Below are positions 17,732 through 24,764 of a stretch of 64,000 nucleotides of DNA, piece by piece. The stretch is from Planctomycetota bacterium (GTDB lineage: Bacteria > Planctomycetota > UBA1135 > GCA-002748355), in contig JACKHW010000001.1 of the NCBI GenBank assembly GCA_020638795.1, forward strand, positions 558,001-622,000, given 5' to 3'. The notes beneath the pieces are model-generated. The model had not been told where the DNA came from and did no database searches. It was given only the letters and a program-made list of their open reading frames with translations. How positions within the stretch are numbered: position 1 is the stretch's first letter; each line of letters begins with the position of its first letter. The translations under genes were made by a program, and so were the position numbers.

Positions 17732-19284
17732 AGCGCTATCTTGGCCTAGCGCTCGCAGTGTGCGTGTTGGGCGTTATTACCTATGTGATTGTCGGTCGCT
17801 TCGTGTCCGGCAGGCACAGTGTGGTGCGCAGTTTGGATGACAAAGCAGAGGCGTCTAGTCAGGCCGCTGTCAAGGGAGACGAGATTGTTGGCGATGAACG
17901 CGATGCGCGTTCGCAGCAGGTTCTGCAGGCGACGTTACACGTGCGTGTCATTGCGGATGAAGATGTTGAGCAAGTGGACGTCTTTGTCGCTGCTTCTGCG
18001 CGAGTTCCGAGCGCGTGCTTGATTGACGAGTCGAGTCGCGACAAGACAACGATTGTCGACGCGGCGGAATGTGAAGTGTATGTCCGGCGCGACTGTTGGA
18101 CTATTGTGACAGCTGTAGCTAATGATGGACGTAGAGGGACATGCTGTGTTGCTCCCATTGGCGCGAAGAGTGCGGCGAGTTGCGTAGTGCAGCTCTTCCG
18201 CCCTGATTCGGATGCGACAACGATCCACATCTTTGCAGTGGATGCTTTGCGAGGCGAGCCTGCGAGTAACGTGAAAGTCCATGTTGTCCAGCTGGACCGG
18301 AGCCGTCCTGTCTGGCAGCGATATTGGACGTGTAACGAGTCTGGTTACGTTGAGGCGAGCGGTGTTCCGGCGGGTCTTGTCAGTGTTTATGTCGACGGCG
18401 CGAGTGCGGAGTCGGAGCCCCCGTACAGCATGCAGTTGCGCACAGGGAACGGTGTTCCCGAGGGTTGGACAACAGTAGCAGTGCCAGAAGATGCTGGCGA
18501 GCTATCGCTCATGCTAAAATGCGATACGGCCCCTCGAAAGAGCCTCGCGAGCATGGTCGTATTGCAGCGTCGGTCCGGGCGACCTGGTGCCCTTATTCCG
18601 ACGCGGCGGCGGTTGGTGGCAGGGGATAACCACTTTGTTCTACATTTGCCGCAGGACACGTATCGCATTAAGATTATGCCGGACGGAGATTGGATTGTTC
18701 TTGCCGATGATGTCGAAGTCGTCGCGGGACGAAAGGCGAGTGCTGTTGTGGCGGCTTTTCCGAACCAAAATGTATCAAGAGTCCATTTGAATGGGATTAC
18801 GAAGTACGACGGTCCATTCCATGTGTATGCAGAGATGAAAGCCGGTGAGCAATGGCCAGGTGTTGGTAATCCGTTGCATGTCGGTGCGTACCGGTGGTTT
18901 GATACGGTCGCAAAAGTGCGATTGCCGTTAAGCATAGGTAGGCTGATTGTAGTGGGGCGCGGAAGGTGTTGGGAGAGTGTGGGGCCTGTATCGGGGACCT
19001 ACGCGTCAAATGAGGTAGGCCTGCGAGAGGCGGTAGTGGTGGAGATTGTGAAAGTGTTGCCAGAGCGGGGCGATGTCGATGTTGAGCCGTCGTGGCATAT
19101 CGCGGATTCCGCTGGACGTGCCTTTGATGTTGTGCCGACAGTTTCGCTTTTGACGGTGGATGGGTTGTCGGTGAGATGTTGCAGTGCGAGATGCGTAGTT
19201 GCTCAAGGTGCGCTTGAGATTGGCGTCGGCACAAGTCGTGTACTGAGAAGAGTTAGAGACGCATTTGAGCGGGTAATGCTGTAG
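17728..19284 (+). CDS. Membrane-anchored protein of unknown function
   Basis: A protein of 518 residues. A single N-terminal membrane anchor (YLGLALAVCVLGVITYVIVG) is followed by an extracytoplasmic part that looks beta-rich. It has segments resembling carboxypeptidase-regulatory-like strands (ASNVKVHVVQLD, then YVEASGVPAGLVSVYVDG), and several cysteines. I recognise no family for the second half. It is the last gene of the cargo operon (ATGA overlap with the kelch gene), and the integrase remnant follows on the other strand 116 bases later. The anchor may tether the two secreted partners to the membrane; that is inference from the operon only. Confidence 0.6.
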   Translation: MKRYLGLALAVCVLGVITYVIVGRFVSGRHSVVRSLDDKAEASSQAAVKGDEIVGDERDARSQQVLQATLHVRVIADEDVEQVDVFVAASARVPSACLIDESSRDKTTIVDAAECEVYVRRDCWTIVTAVANDGRRGTCCVAPIGAKSAASCVVQLFRPDSDATTIHIFAVDALRGEPASNVKVHVVQLDRSRPVWQRYWTCNESGYVEASGVPAGLVSVYVDGASAESEPPYSMQLRTGNGVPEGWTTVAVPEDAGELSLMLKCDTAPRKSLASMVVLQRRSGRPGALIPTRRRLVAGDNHFVLHLPQDTYRIKIMPDGDWIVLADDVEVVAGRKASAVVAAFPNQNVSRVHLNGITKYDGPFHVYAEMKAGEQWPGVGNPLHVGAYRWFDTVAKVRLPLSIGRLIVVGRGRCWESVGPVSGTYASNEVGLREAVVVEIVKVLPERGDVDVEPSWHIADSAGRAFDVVPTVSLLTVDGLSVRCCSARCVVAQGALEIGVGTSRVLRRVRDAFERVML

Positions 19285-19400
19285 GTATGCTGGCAGTTGC
19301 GAAGTAGCAGCAAGGTCTGAATGCGGTGATACAGGGCTTTCGCCGTCAGAGCTGAGCGAGGAGTCGCAGAGGCGCTTCAGGAGTAGTGCGACCCGGCGCG

Positions 19401-19681
19401 TCATTTGCCCTGCATGTTGACGCGAATGCGTTCCACGAGATTCCTGCGGACCTTACGCTGATTGCGATTATACCGTTCGGTGGTGCGTGTCGAGCTGTGC
19501 CCGACGAGATGCGCGACATCTGCGACATCGACACCTTGTCCAAGAAGGTCGGTGACGACCATGACGCGAAACGAGTGCGGAGAGTAGCCCGCGCTGTGGA
19601 CGGTGCGTTTGCTGCCACCTGAGTAGGTGCGTGTCGCCTTCACACTGAACCCCGCATCGGTGAGCCGACGCTTCAGCATCC
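19401..19681 (-). pseudogene. Tyrosine integrase, C-terminal half (split by IS66)
   Basis: Reading from 19673 down, 90 codons begin KRRLTDAGFSVKATRTYSGG and contain the second half of a tyrosine recombinase site. They include HSFR (catalytic His and Arg), then DVADVAHLVGHSSTRTTERY with the second His and the nucleophilic Tyr, and end RNLVERIRVNMQGK before TGA. It lacks an N-terminus. It continues in frame from the N-terminal half at 22102-22986 once the IS66 element and one copy of the 8-bp repeat are removed (RRML joins KRRL). The upstream frame from 19682 on is IS sequence. Confidence 0.9.
19674..19681 (+). repeat. Target-site duplication, left copy (CAGCATCC)
   Basis: Eight bases directly before the left IS end, identical to 22102-22109 directly after the right end. 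Eight base pairs is the normal duplication length of the IS66 family. Confidence 0.93.
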
Positions 19682-19703
19682 GTAAGCGCCGGTGAATCCC
19701 CAC
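19682..19703 (+). repeat. IS66 left terminal inverted repeat
   Basis: Pairs with 22080-22101 in inverted orientation: the outer 8 bases (GTAAGCGC) are identical, and 16 of 22 positions match overall. Confidence 0.88.
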
Positions 19704-19807
19704 CTCTGCGCGCGCCGTGTTGCGGTGCAATCGCGGATGGAAAACGACACGACGCGACGCCCAGTCCTTCGTTACCTGCACATCCCCCGTGAGCGCGATC
19801 AGCTGAC

Positions 19808-20048
19808 GTGGCGCGAGCGTCCGAGCTGAGCGATATCCTGATCGCGATGACTTCAGTGGTGGCAGCGCAAGCTGCGGAGGAAGCTGCGGACGCGCCTGTC
19901 GAGATCCTGGTGCGCGTTGCAGAGCCGGATGCGTTCTTTCGACGATTGAGGTTGGCGATCTTCGCGTTCGACCGCCAACGGTTTCGATGCGCAAGAGCTG
20001 CGTCGCCTCCTGGAAGCTCTTTTCGTGCTGACACCGCCGCTCCTCGCA
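19808..20048 (+). pseudogene. IS66 tnpA (Orf1) remnant
   Basis: Plus-strand frame with VEILVRVAEP resembling the basic/beta end of IS66 Orf1. After a frameshift (near 19,960) another frame gives NGFDAQELRRLLEALF, a good match to the conserved Orf1 C-terminus (GFDxxxLxxLLxAL). No intact reading frame spans the gene, and the helix-turn-helix start is not recognisable. Confidence 0.6.
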
Positions 20049-20384
20049 TGGGTGTTCGTTGCGCGAGACGCCGTCGACTTTCGAAAGTCACACGACGGCC
20101 TGTTCGGGATCGTGTCCACGTCTTGCAGTAATGCGGATCCGATGAACGGGCACCCAGATGTCTTCTTCAACAAGCGCCGGATCGCGTCAAGATTCAAGGA
20201 TCGTCACGACTGTGGCTGATGCACCAGTTGACCTCGAGCACGGCGTCTTCGAGCCTGCTGCACACTCTGGACTGGTGACTCCGTCGGCGTGGAGATCGAC
20301 ATGGCGCGCTTGCAGATGCTGCTGCAAGGAATCGACCTCGAAAGTCCAAGATCTGCCACCGTTTCGCGGCGCGCGCGCACGTAG
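20049..20384 (+). pseudogene. IS66 tnpB (Orf2) remnant
   Basis: One frame gives VFVARDAVDFRKSHDGLFGI, then NGHPDVFFNKRRIASRFK, the signature of IS66 TnpB. It ends at 20219. A second frame supplies the usual C-terminus, VEIDMARLQMLLQGIDLE, up to a stop at 20384. The middle (the WDGxGxxLxxKRL region) is lost or frameshifted. Not functional. Confidence 0.8.
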
Positions 20385-20439
20385 AGAACGGATGACGAGG
20401 AGGACGTCGAGGGCGACCGTGTCGAGCGATCTGAACGAA

Positions 20440-22029
20440 GCAGCTGCAGCGAGATCGCATCGCCGATCTCGAAGCGGAGAATGCGAGGCTGAAAGAAGCC
20501 GCGAAGGCGCTCGAGTGGCGTGTCCTTCGTCTCGGAGCACGAGCTCAAGAAGCGCCTTGCTCGACGAACGAGCAACAACGCGGCGCAAGTCGAAGACGGA
20601 TACAGTTTCTTCGATTTCCCGTCCATGAGCTTGCGGAGAAAGCCAAGGCCGAACTCGAGGCGACGATCGACGAGGCGAGCGATGAGTCCTTCGGCGAAAG
20701 ACGCGCGCCCCAAGCGCAAGCCGGCGCGTTAGAAGCTGCCGGGTGACCTGCCGCGCATCGAGACGAGCGACGAACTGAGATCAACGTGTGGCATCGCGAT
20801 TGCGGCACGCCGATACAGAGATCGCGGCGATCCACAGCGAAGAGCTGGGTCGCATCGGAGTTTCTTCGTGCACGAATTCACGCGCCAGCGCCGCGTGCAA
20901 CCGATGCGATGCAGGAGTCTTGTTGCTCCAGGTCCCGAGCGCGCTTCCGAAGTCGATGGCAGGCCCGGAGCTTGCCTGCTTAACCTCGCCTGAAAGCATG
21001 ACAAGCATCTTCCGCAGCACTACCGCATCGAAGATCCGCGCGCGAAGGCGCGCCTGCGTCTCGCGCATCGTTGTGCAACTGGACTGCACGATGGTGCTGA
21101 ACTTCGAGCCATCCCCGGATCAACTTCGCGAGATCCTGCAGTCGGGCTACATCCAGACCGACGACACCTCGAAGCTGATCCAACGAAGCAAGCGCGACTA
21201 TGGCACGCGATACGGAAGGTCAGCGTGGGAAAAGCACGTGCCCCTGACGGAAAGACCTTGGTCTGACTTCACCGAGACCTGTGGAGCGACATGGGCCACT
21301 GGCCGCATCGCTGAAAGAGTATTCGTCACGTGCAGTGCCGACGCCTACTCTCGCTGGGCTACGACGAACCTTCTTCCGGCGTGACGAGACATTCACGAAC
21401 TCGCCTGTTGGCGCACACGCGGCTATTACCGATGCGCGACACGACCCCCTACCCAAAAGCCGCACTCGCGATCGCGAGTACCGGGAAGCTCTACAAGATC
21501 GAGAAGGACGCGAAGACCGACGGCGTCACAGGCGACGCGCTCCGCGACTTACGTCAAGAGCGTGCGCCACCGATTCTCGCCAGCTTCAAAGCCTGGCTCG
21601 AAGCAGAGTTTCCGCGAGCCCCGACGAAGAGCCCGATTCACATCGCGATCTGGGCATGCCCCAATCAATGGAGGCGCTTCGGCCGTTACACGACGAGGAG
21701 CTTTCGAGATCGACAACAACCGCGCCGAGTTTATGCTGCCCGTGGCTGTTGGACGGAAGAATGATCTCTTCGTCTTCAGCGAACGCACGGGGAAGACCGC
21801 AACCGTCGTCATGAGTCTCGTCGAAAGCTGCAAGGCGATCGGACTCGACCCAATGACGTATCTCAACGACGTGCTCCAGGAGATGCGGCAGAATCCGGAT
21901 CCCGTAGTCGCCGATCTCACGCCTTGGGCGTGGAAGGCGCAGCACGATCAGGTCGAGGAACGCAAGCGGCAACGCAAGAGTGCGCAAGCGCAGCTCGCGG
22001 CGGCGGTCATCGCAAGCATGCAGCGATAA
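20440..22029 (+). pseudogene. IS66 tnpC transposase remnant
   Basis: Pieces of TnpC in order but in several frames: a coiled-coil start (IADLEAENARLKEAAKALEW, ~20,453), LREILQSGYIQTDDT (~21,125), DFTET (~21,268), HGPLAASLKEYS (~21,290), KLYKIEKDAKTDGVTGDALR (~21,490), and finally the strongly conserved end EIDNNRAEFMLPVAVGRKND through SLVESCKAIGLDPMTYLNDV (21,704-21,880). At least four frame changes and several in-frame stops separate them, so no transposase can be made. The last frame stops with TAA at 22027-22029, about 70 bases before the right end, as expected. Confidence 0.88.
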
Positions 22030-22079
22030 GAGCGCCGACGCTTGCTAATCACTGCACGGAGACAGAAGCGGCCGGGGCC

Positions 22080-22101
22080 GTGCAGATTGCCGAGCGCTTA
22101 C
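22080..22101 (-). repeat. IS66 right terminal inverted repeat
   Basis: Reads GTAAGCGCTCGGCAATCT on the minus strand, matching the left end at 19682-19703. Confidence 0.88.
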
Positions 22102-22109
22102 CAGCATCC
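22102..22109 (+). repeat. Target-site duplication, right copy (CAGCATCC)
   Basis: Identical to 19674-19681; together they bracket the IS66 element. Confidence 0.93.
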
Positions 22110-22986
22110 GGCGCATATCGTCCGGCTTGAGGTAGCCTGAGGCTTCCTGGACGACTAAGCCATCGCTGTCGGTGACGTCTGGCTGGTATCCCCGAAACTC
22201 TCCCGTCTTGCCTGCGATGGAGCGGAAGACGTGCTCGTCTCCAGGCGCATCCATGAGCCCTGCGGTCTCGAGGTAGTCAAGAAGGAAGCGCTCGAGGTCG
22301 TGCCGGACCGGGATGACACGACGCCTTGCGTTCTTCTCGTCGAGTTCGAGGACCCACTGACCGTCGTGGAACTGGATGTTCTTCCGCCGGAGCTTCGCGA
22401 TGGCCCCAATCCGAGCCCCGGTCGCAGCCCAAGACGCAAGAACCGCACGGTCGCGCTTCCCCACGAGAGTCGACGGGTCGAGGGCTCCGAGGAGCTTCTC
22501 GACTTCCTTGCGCGGGAACTCCCGGGTCTTGCCTTCATCGCCTTCGGCCTCACGCGGGTTCTTCGTGCTCGAGGCCGGATTGAGCAGGCAGTAGTGCCGC
22601 TGCACCAGGACATCGAAGAAGCGCCGGAGTGCTGTCAGCATCTGCTTCTTGTTCGACGTCGAGCCGTTCAGGCGGTCCCGGTAGACACCGACCACGAGCG
22701 GCGTGATGGCGTTCAGCTCGAGCCCTTGCTTGTCGCACCAGGCGAGGAACTTGTCGATCTGCCGCTTGTAGGCACGCCGCGTGTGGGGGTTCGGGAACTC
22801 ACCGATGAGGAAGCTCGCGTAGCAACTCGAAGCGTTCGCTCTCGCCACGAGAGCGGGCACCACGAAGTCACGGGAGAGTTCCGGGAGCACCTGGGTCTCC
22901 TGGATCCGAACCAACTCCTTGCCGCGCCGCTGCTCGTCAGGTCCCTCGAGCCCTCGGTTCCCGTCGTTCTGCCTGCCGTCATCCAT
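22102..22986 (-). pseudogene. Tyrosine integrase, N-terminal half (split by IS66)
   Basis: 295 codons from an ATG at 22986, chosen because GGAGG (complement of 22993-22997) lies 6 bases before it; a GTG at 23031 is possible. The part contains an N-terminal SAM-like DNA-binding region (ending near NPHTRRAYKRQIDKFLAWCD) and the start of the catalytic domain with ATGARIGAIAKLRRKNI (catalytic Arg) and LELDEKNARRRVIPV (beta-hairpin Lys). It is cut after KPDDMRRML by the IS. Beyond the junction the frame runs 18 codons into IS sequence to a stop at 22045. Joined to 19401-19673 it gives a complete ~385-residue integrase with all catalytic residues. No lesion is seen in either half, so the insertion alone inactivates it. 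Confidence 0.9.
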
Positions 22987-23049
22987 CCCGATTCCTCCCG
23001 CCTCGAGGCTGTTTCCGAGCCGGTCCCCCACCTGGCTCGAGCGCCATCA

Positions 23050-23081
23050 TAGACCCGGATAATGTCCTGTATCTGGGTCTA
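23050..23081. promoter_or_regulatory. 12-bp inverted repeat between integrase and parD
   Basis: The arms TAGACCCGGATA and TATCTGGGTCTA are complementary at 11 of 12 positions, with an 8-base spacer (ATGTCCTG). It lies about 64 bases upstream of the integrase start and about 100 bases upstream of parD. It could be the integrase core recombination site or a repressor operator for either gene. No T-run follows, so it is not a terminator. Confidence 0.6.
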
Positions 23082-23184
23082 CTTCGATGCCCAACGGCGG
23101 GTTTGAGGGCCCCAGCTCAAGTCGTCCTGGCTTGGTCGATGGCAGAAAATGCCATTCACGTGCATCCATGCTAAGGGTCATCCT

Positions 23185-23472
23185 ATGGACCCGAAGACCG
23201 ATGCGATGACCTCGATGAATGTCTCCTTGCCCGAGCAGTTGCGAGCGTTCGTGACCGATCGTGCCGCCGGTCGCTTTGGGTCTGCAAGCGAGTACGTCCG
23301 TGAACTGATCCGTGAGGATCAGCGACGCGCCGAGCAAGAGAAGCTCGAGGCGCTGCTCATACAAGGTCTAGCAAGCGGCGAGACCATCGAGGTCACTCCC
23401 GAATTCTGGGAGCGCAAGCGTCAGGCATTGCTTGCTCTCCACTCACGGAAGAACCGTAAGAACGGTTCGTGA
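23185..23472 (+). CDS. parD: ParD-like antitoxin
   Basis: About 95 residues from the ATG at 23185; Met at 23206 (MTSMNVSLPEQL) may be the real start. The sequence MNVSLPEQLRAFVTDRAAGR followed by FGSASEYVRELIREDQRR is the ribbon-helix-helix dimerisation and DNA-binding part of ParD/CopG antitoxins. The C-terminal part with VTPEFWERKRQ would wrap the toxin. It overlaps the toxin start (GTGA). Family knowledge: ParD neutralises ParE and represses its own promoter. Its partner toxin is truncated here, so it may now act only as a repressor or as an anti-toxin against related ParE. Confidence 0.85.
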   Translation: MDPKTDAMTSMNVSLPEQLRAFVTDRAAGRFGSASEYVRELIREDQRRAEQEKLEALLIQGLASGETIEVTPEFWERKRQALLALHSRKNRKNGS

Positions 23473-23575
23473 GGAAGCTCGTCGTCCGCCCGGAGGCCGA
23501 GGCAGATATCGACGTAGCCGCTGCGTTCTACGTGACCGAAGAGGATGTCGAACTCGGCTTCCGGTTTTGCGACCG
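23469..23575 (+). pseudogene. parE: ParE-like toxin, truncated
   Basis: A GTG start overlaps the parD stop. The first ~36 residues (KLVVRPEAEADIDVAAAFY, then LGFRFCD) match the N-terminus of the RelE/ParE fold. Then homology ends exactly where the antisense UDP-sugar pyrophosphorylase gene finishes (its stop is at 23576-23578). The frame runs on to 23681 as antisense of that gene. About two thirds of the toxin, including the catalytic/gyrase-targeting C-terminus, is missing. The cut marks the right border of the island. Confidence 0.8.
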
Positions 23576-24691
23576 CTACCCGCAGATCAGCTCGAGGTCC
23601 TCGCGCCCGTCGTCGAGGTCCGCCGGTGTCTTGATCGGGAAGAACCGCGATGACTTCCCGGTGCGCTTGACCTTGAGGTAGCGCGTGGGCAAGAACTTCG
23701 TGAGTTCACCCACCAGCGTTTCGATCTGGATGACTTCGCGGTCCTGCACGGTCTTCGAGACGTAGCAATCCGTCAGGTCGAAGTGGCGATCGAGTTGATC
23801 CGCGTTGACCGTGAACGTGTTGGTGTTGAAGACCGGGATCGAGTCCTGGTTGAAGTCTTCGGGGAAGCGGAAGCCTTCGACGACCCAGAGCTTGCCGTCG
23901 ACCCAGGCGGGGGAGCCGCCCTTGTCGCCGGGCCACTTCGGGGCGACTTCGGCGGTGAGCTTCTTCTTCGACAGGATGTGTCGACCGAGCACGACCGGGT
24001 CGATGCGCGCTGCGAGGTTGTCGACGTTGGAGATCATCAGGTAGCGACCGCCTGCATCGAGGAAGCGCTCGAGGCATCCGCTGCGACGGAACCAGATCGG
24101 ACAGTCGCCGTGGCCCGGGCCGTAGAGCGACGGGCGTTCTTCGTCGTCCAAGAAGAGCTCGCCGTCCTTCTCGAGGCGCAGGCTCACACCCTGGGTGTAG
24201 AACTCGAGATCGTCCTCGGGCAGGCCGAGGTTCTTGTGCTCTTCGAAGTGAGCACGCGTCGCCTCGTCCGTCGAGAAGCTGTTCATCATGAAGACGGGGA
24301 TGCGTCCACCATGTATGCGGGATTCCCGCACGACGTTCTGGACTTTGAGTGCGAGGAAGCTCTTCCCGGGCAACGCTTGGACGATGCCTTTGACGACGCC
24401 GCCGAAGCGTGTCGCCATCCCGCCGTTGAGGATCAGTGCTCCGACGTGGCCCGCCGCGATCGCCTTCGCTCCGGCTTCGCGGGCTTCTTCGAGTTCGTCG
24501 CTACCCTTCTTGGGCTGCTCGTCCCACGCGTCGGATTCGGGGGCGACGAGTTCGCCATCGACGATGTTCGACTCGGCGCTCAGGGTTCCGCTCGCGATGC
24601 GATCGCGCAGCGAATCGAACCGCTCACGGTCGAATCCGTAGGTCGCGAGGGTTGCGAGAATGTCGTCGGGAAGTCGTTCGATTTCGGTCAC
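23576..24691 (-). CDS. UTP-glucose/UDP-sugar pyrophosphorylase family protein
   Basis: A protein of 371 residues from a GTG start at 24691 (VTEIERLPDD); the open frame extends much further upstream, but only inside the neighbouring gene. Nucleotidyltransferase features: LILNGGMATRFGG with downstream KSFLALK (the UDPGP-type activation loop and Lys), a middle YGPGHGDCPIWFR stretch, MISNVDNLAARIDP (metal-binding Asp of the NVDN motif), and a C-terminal TRYLKVKRTGKSSRFFPIKT. The expected reaction is UTP + sugar-1-phosphate to UDP-sugar + PPi; the exact sugar is unknown. It lies 73 bases downstream of the SpoIIE gene on the same strand. UDP-sugars feed envelope polysaccharide synthesis. Confidence 0.82.
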   Translation of the reverse strand: MTEIERLPDDILATLATYGFDRERFDSLRDRIASGTLSAESNIVDGELVAPESDAWDEQPKKGSDELEEAREAGAKAIAAGHVGALILNGGMATRFGGVVKGIVQALPGKSFLALKVQNVVRESRIHGGRIPVFMMNSFSTDEATRAHFEEHKNLGLPEDDLEFYTQGVSLRLEKDGELFLDDEERPSLYGPGHGDCPIWFRRSGCLERFLDAGGRYLMISNVDNLAARIDPVVLGRHILSKKKLTAEVAPKWPGDKGGSPAWVDGKLWVVEGFRFPEDFNQDSIPVFNTNTFTVNADQLDRHFDLTDCYVSKTVQDREVIQIETLVGELTKFLPTRYLKVKRTGKSSRFFPIKTPADLDDGREDLELICG

Positions 24692-24764
24692 GTGCAGTCC
24701 GCTTTTTGGTCGGGCAGGCGAGGATCCTGCCATGCCGGTACGACAGGCGACGCGACGCGATGCG

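Larger units (their letters stand above)
19682..22101 (+). mobile_element. IS66-family insertion sequence, degenerate
   Basis: 2420 bp. The left end reads GTAAGCGCCGGTGAATCC and the right end, reverse-complemented, GTAAGCGCTCGGCAATCT. The ends start with the GTAAGC typical of IS66 and match at 16 of the first 22 positions without gaps. A perfect 8-bp direct repeat flanks the element. Inside, remnants of all three IS66 genes (tnpA, tnpB, tnpC) lie in the expected order on the plus strand, each broken by frameshifts or stops. The element sits inside the tyrosine integrase gene. Confidence 0.93.
9915..23583. mobile_element. Decayed conjugative/integrative island
   Basis: The segment between two intact backbone genes holds a truncated relaxase, a coupling protein, a low-GC cargo operon, an integrase split by an IS66 element, and a ParD/truncated ParE pair. 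Homology to relaxase starts abruptly near 9920 and homology to ParE stops abruptly near 23575. The 8-mer CTACCCGC occurs at both places (9915-9922 and 23576-23583), which would suit a border repeat, though such a short match may be chance. Removing the segment would place the 8004-9866 gene about 50 bases downstream of the UDP-sugar pyrophosphorylase gene on the same strand, a plausible ancestral order. Exact ends are approximate. Confidence 0.6.

Noticed and set aside
19401..19994. A single 197-residue integrase gene
   Set aside because: Only the last 90 codons are integrase; the rest is IS66 left-end sequence read antisense.
22045..23031. Intact 328-residue integrase
   Set aside because: The last 18 codons are IS66 sequence and the HxxR/H/Y catalytic part is missing, so it is only the N-terminal half.
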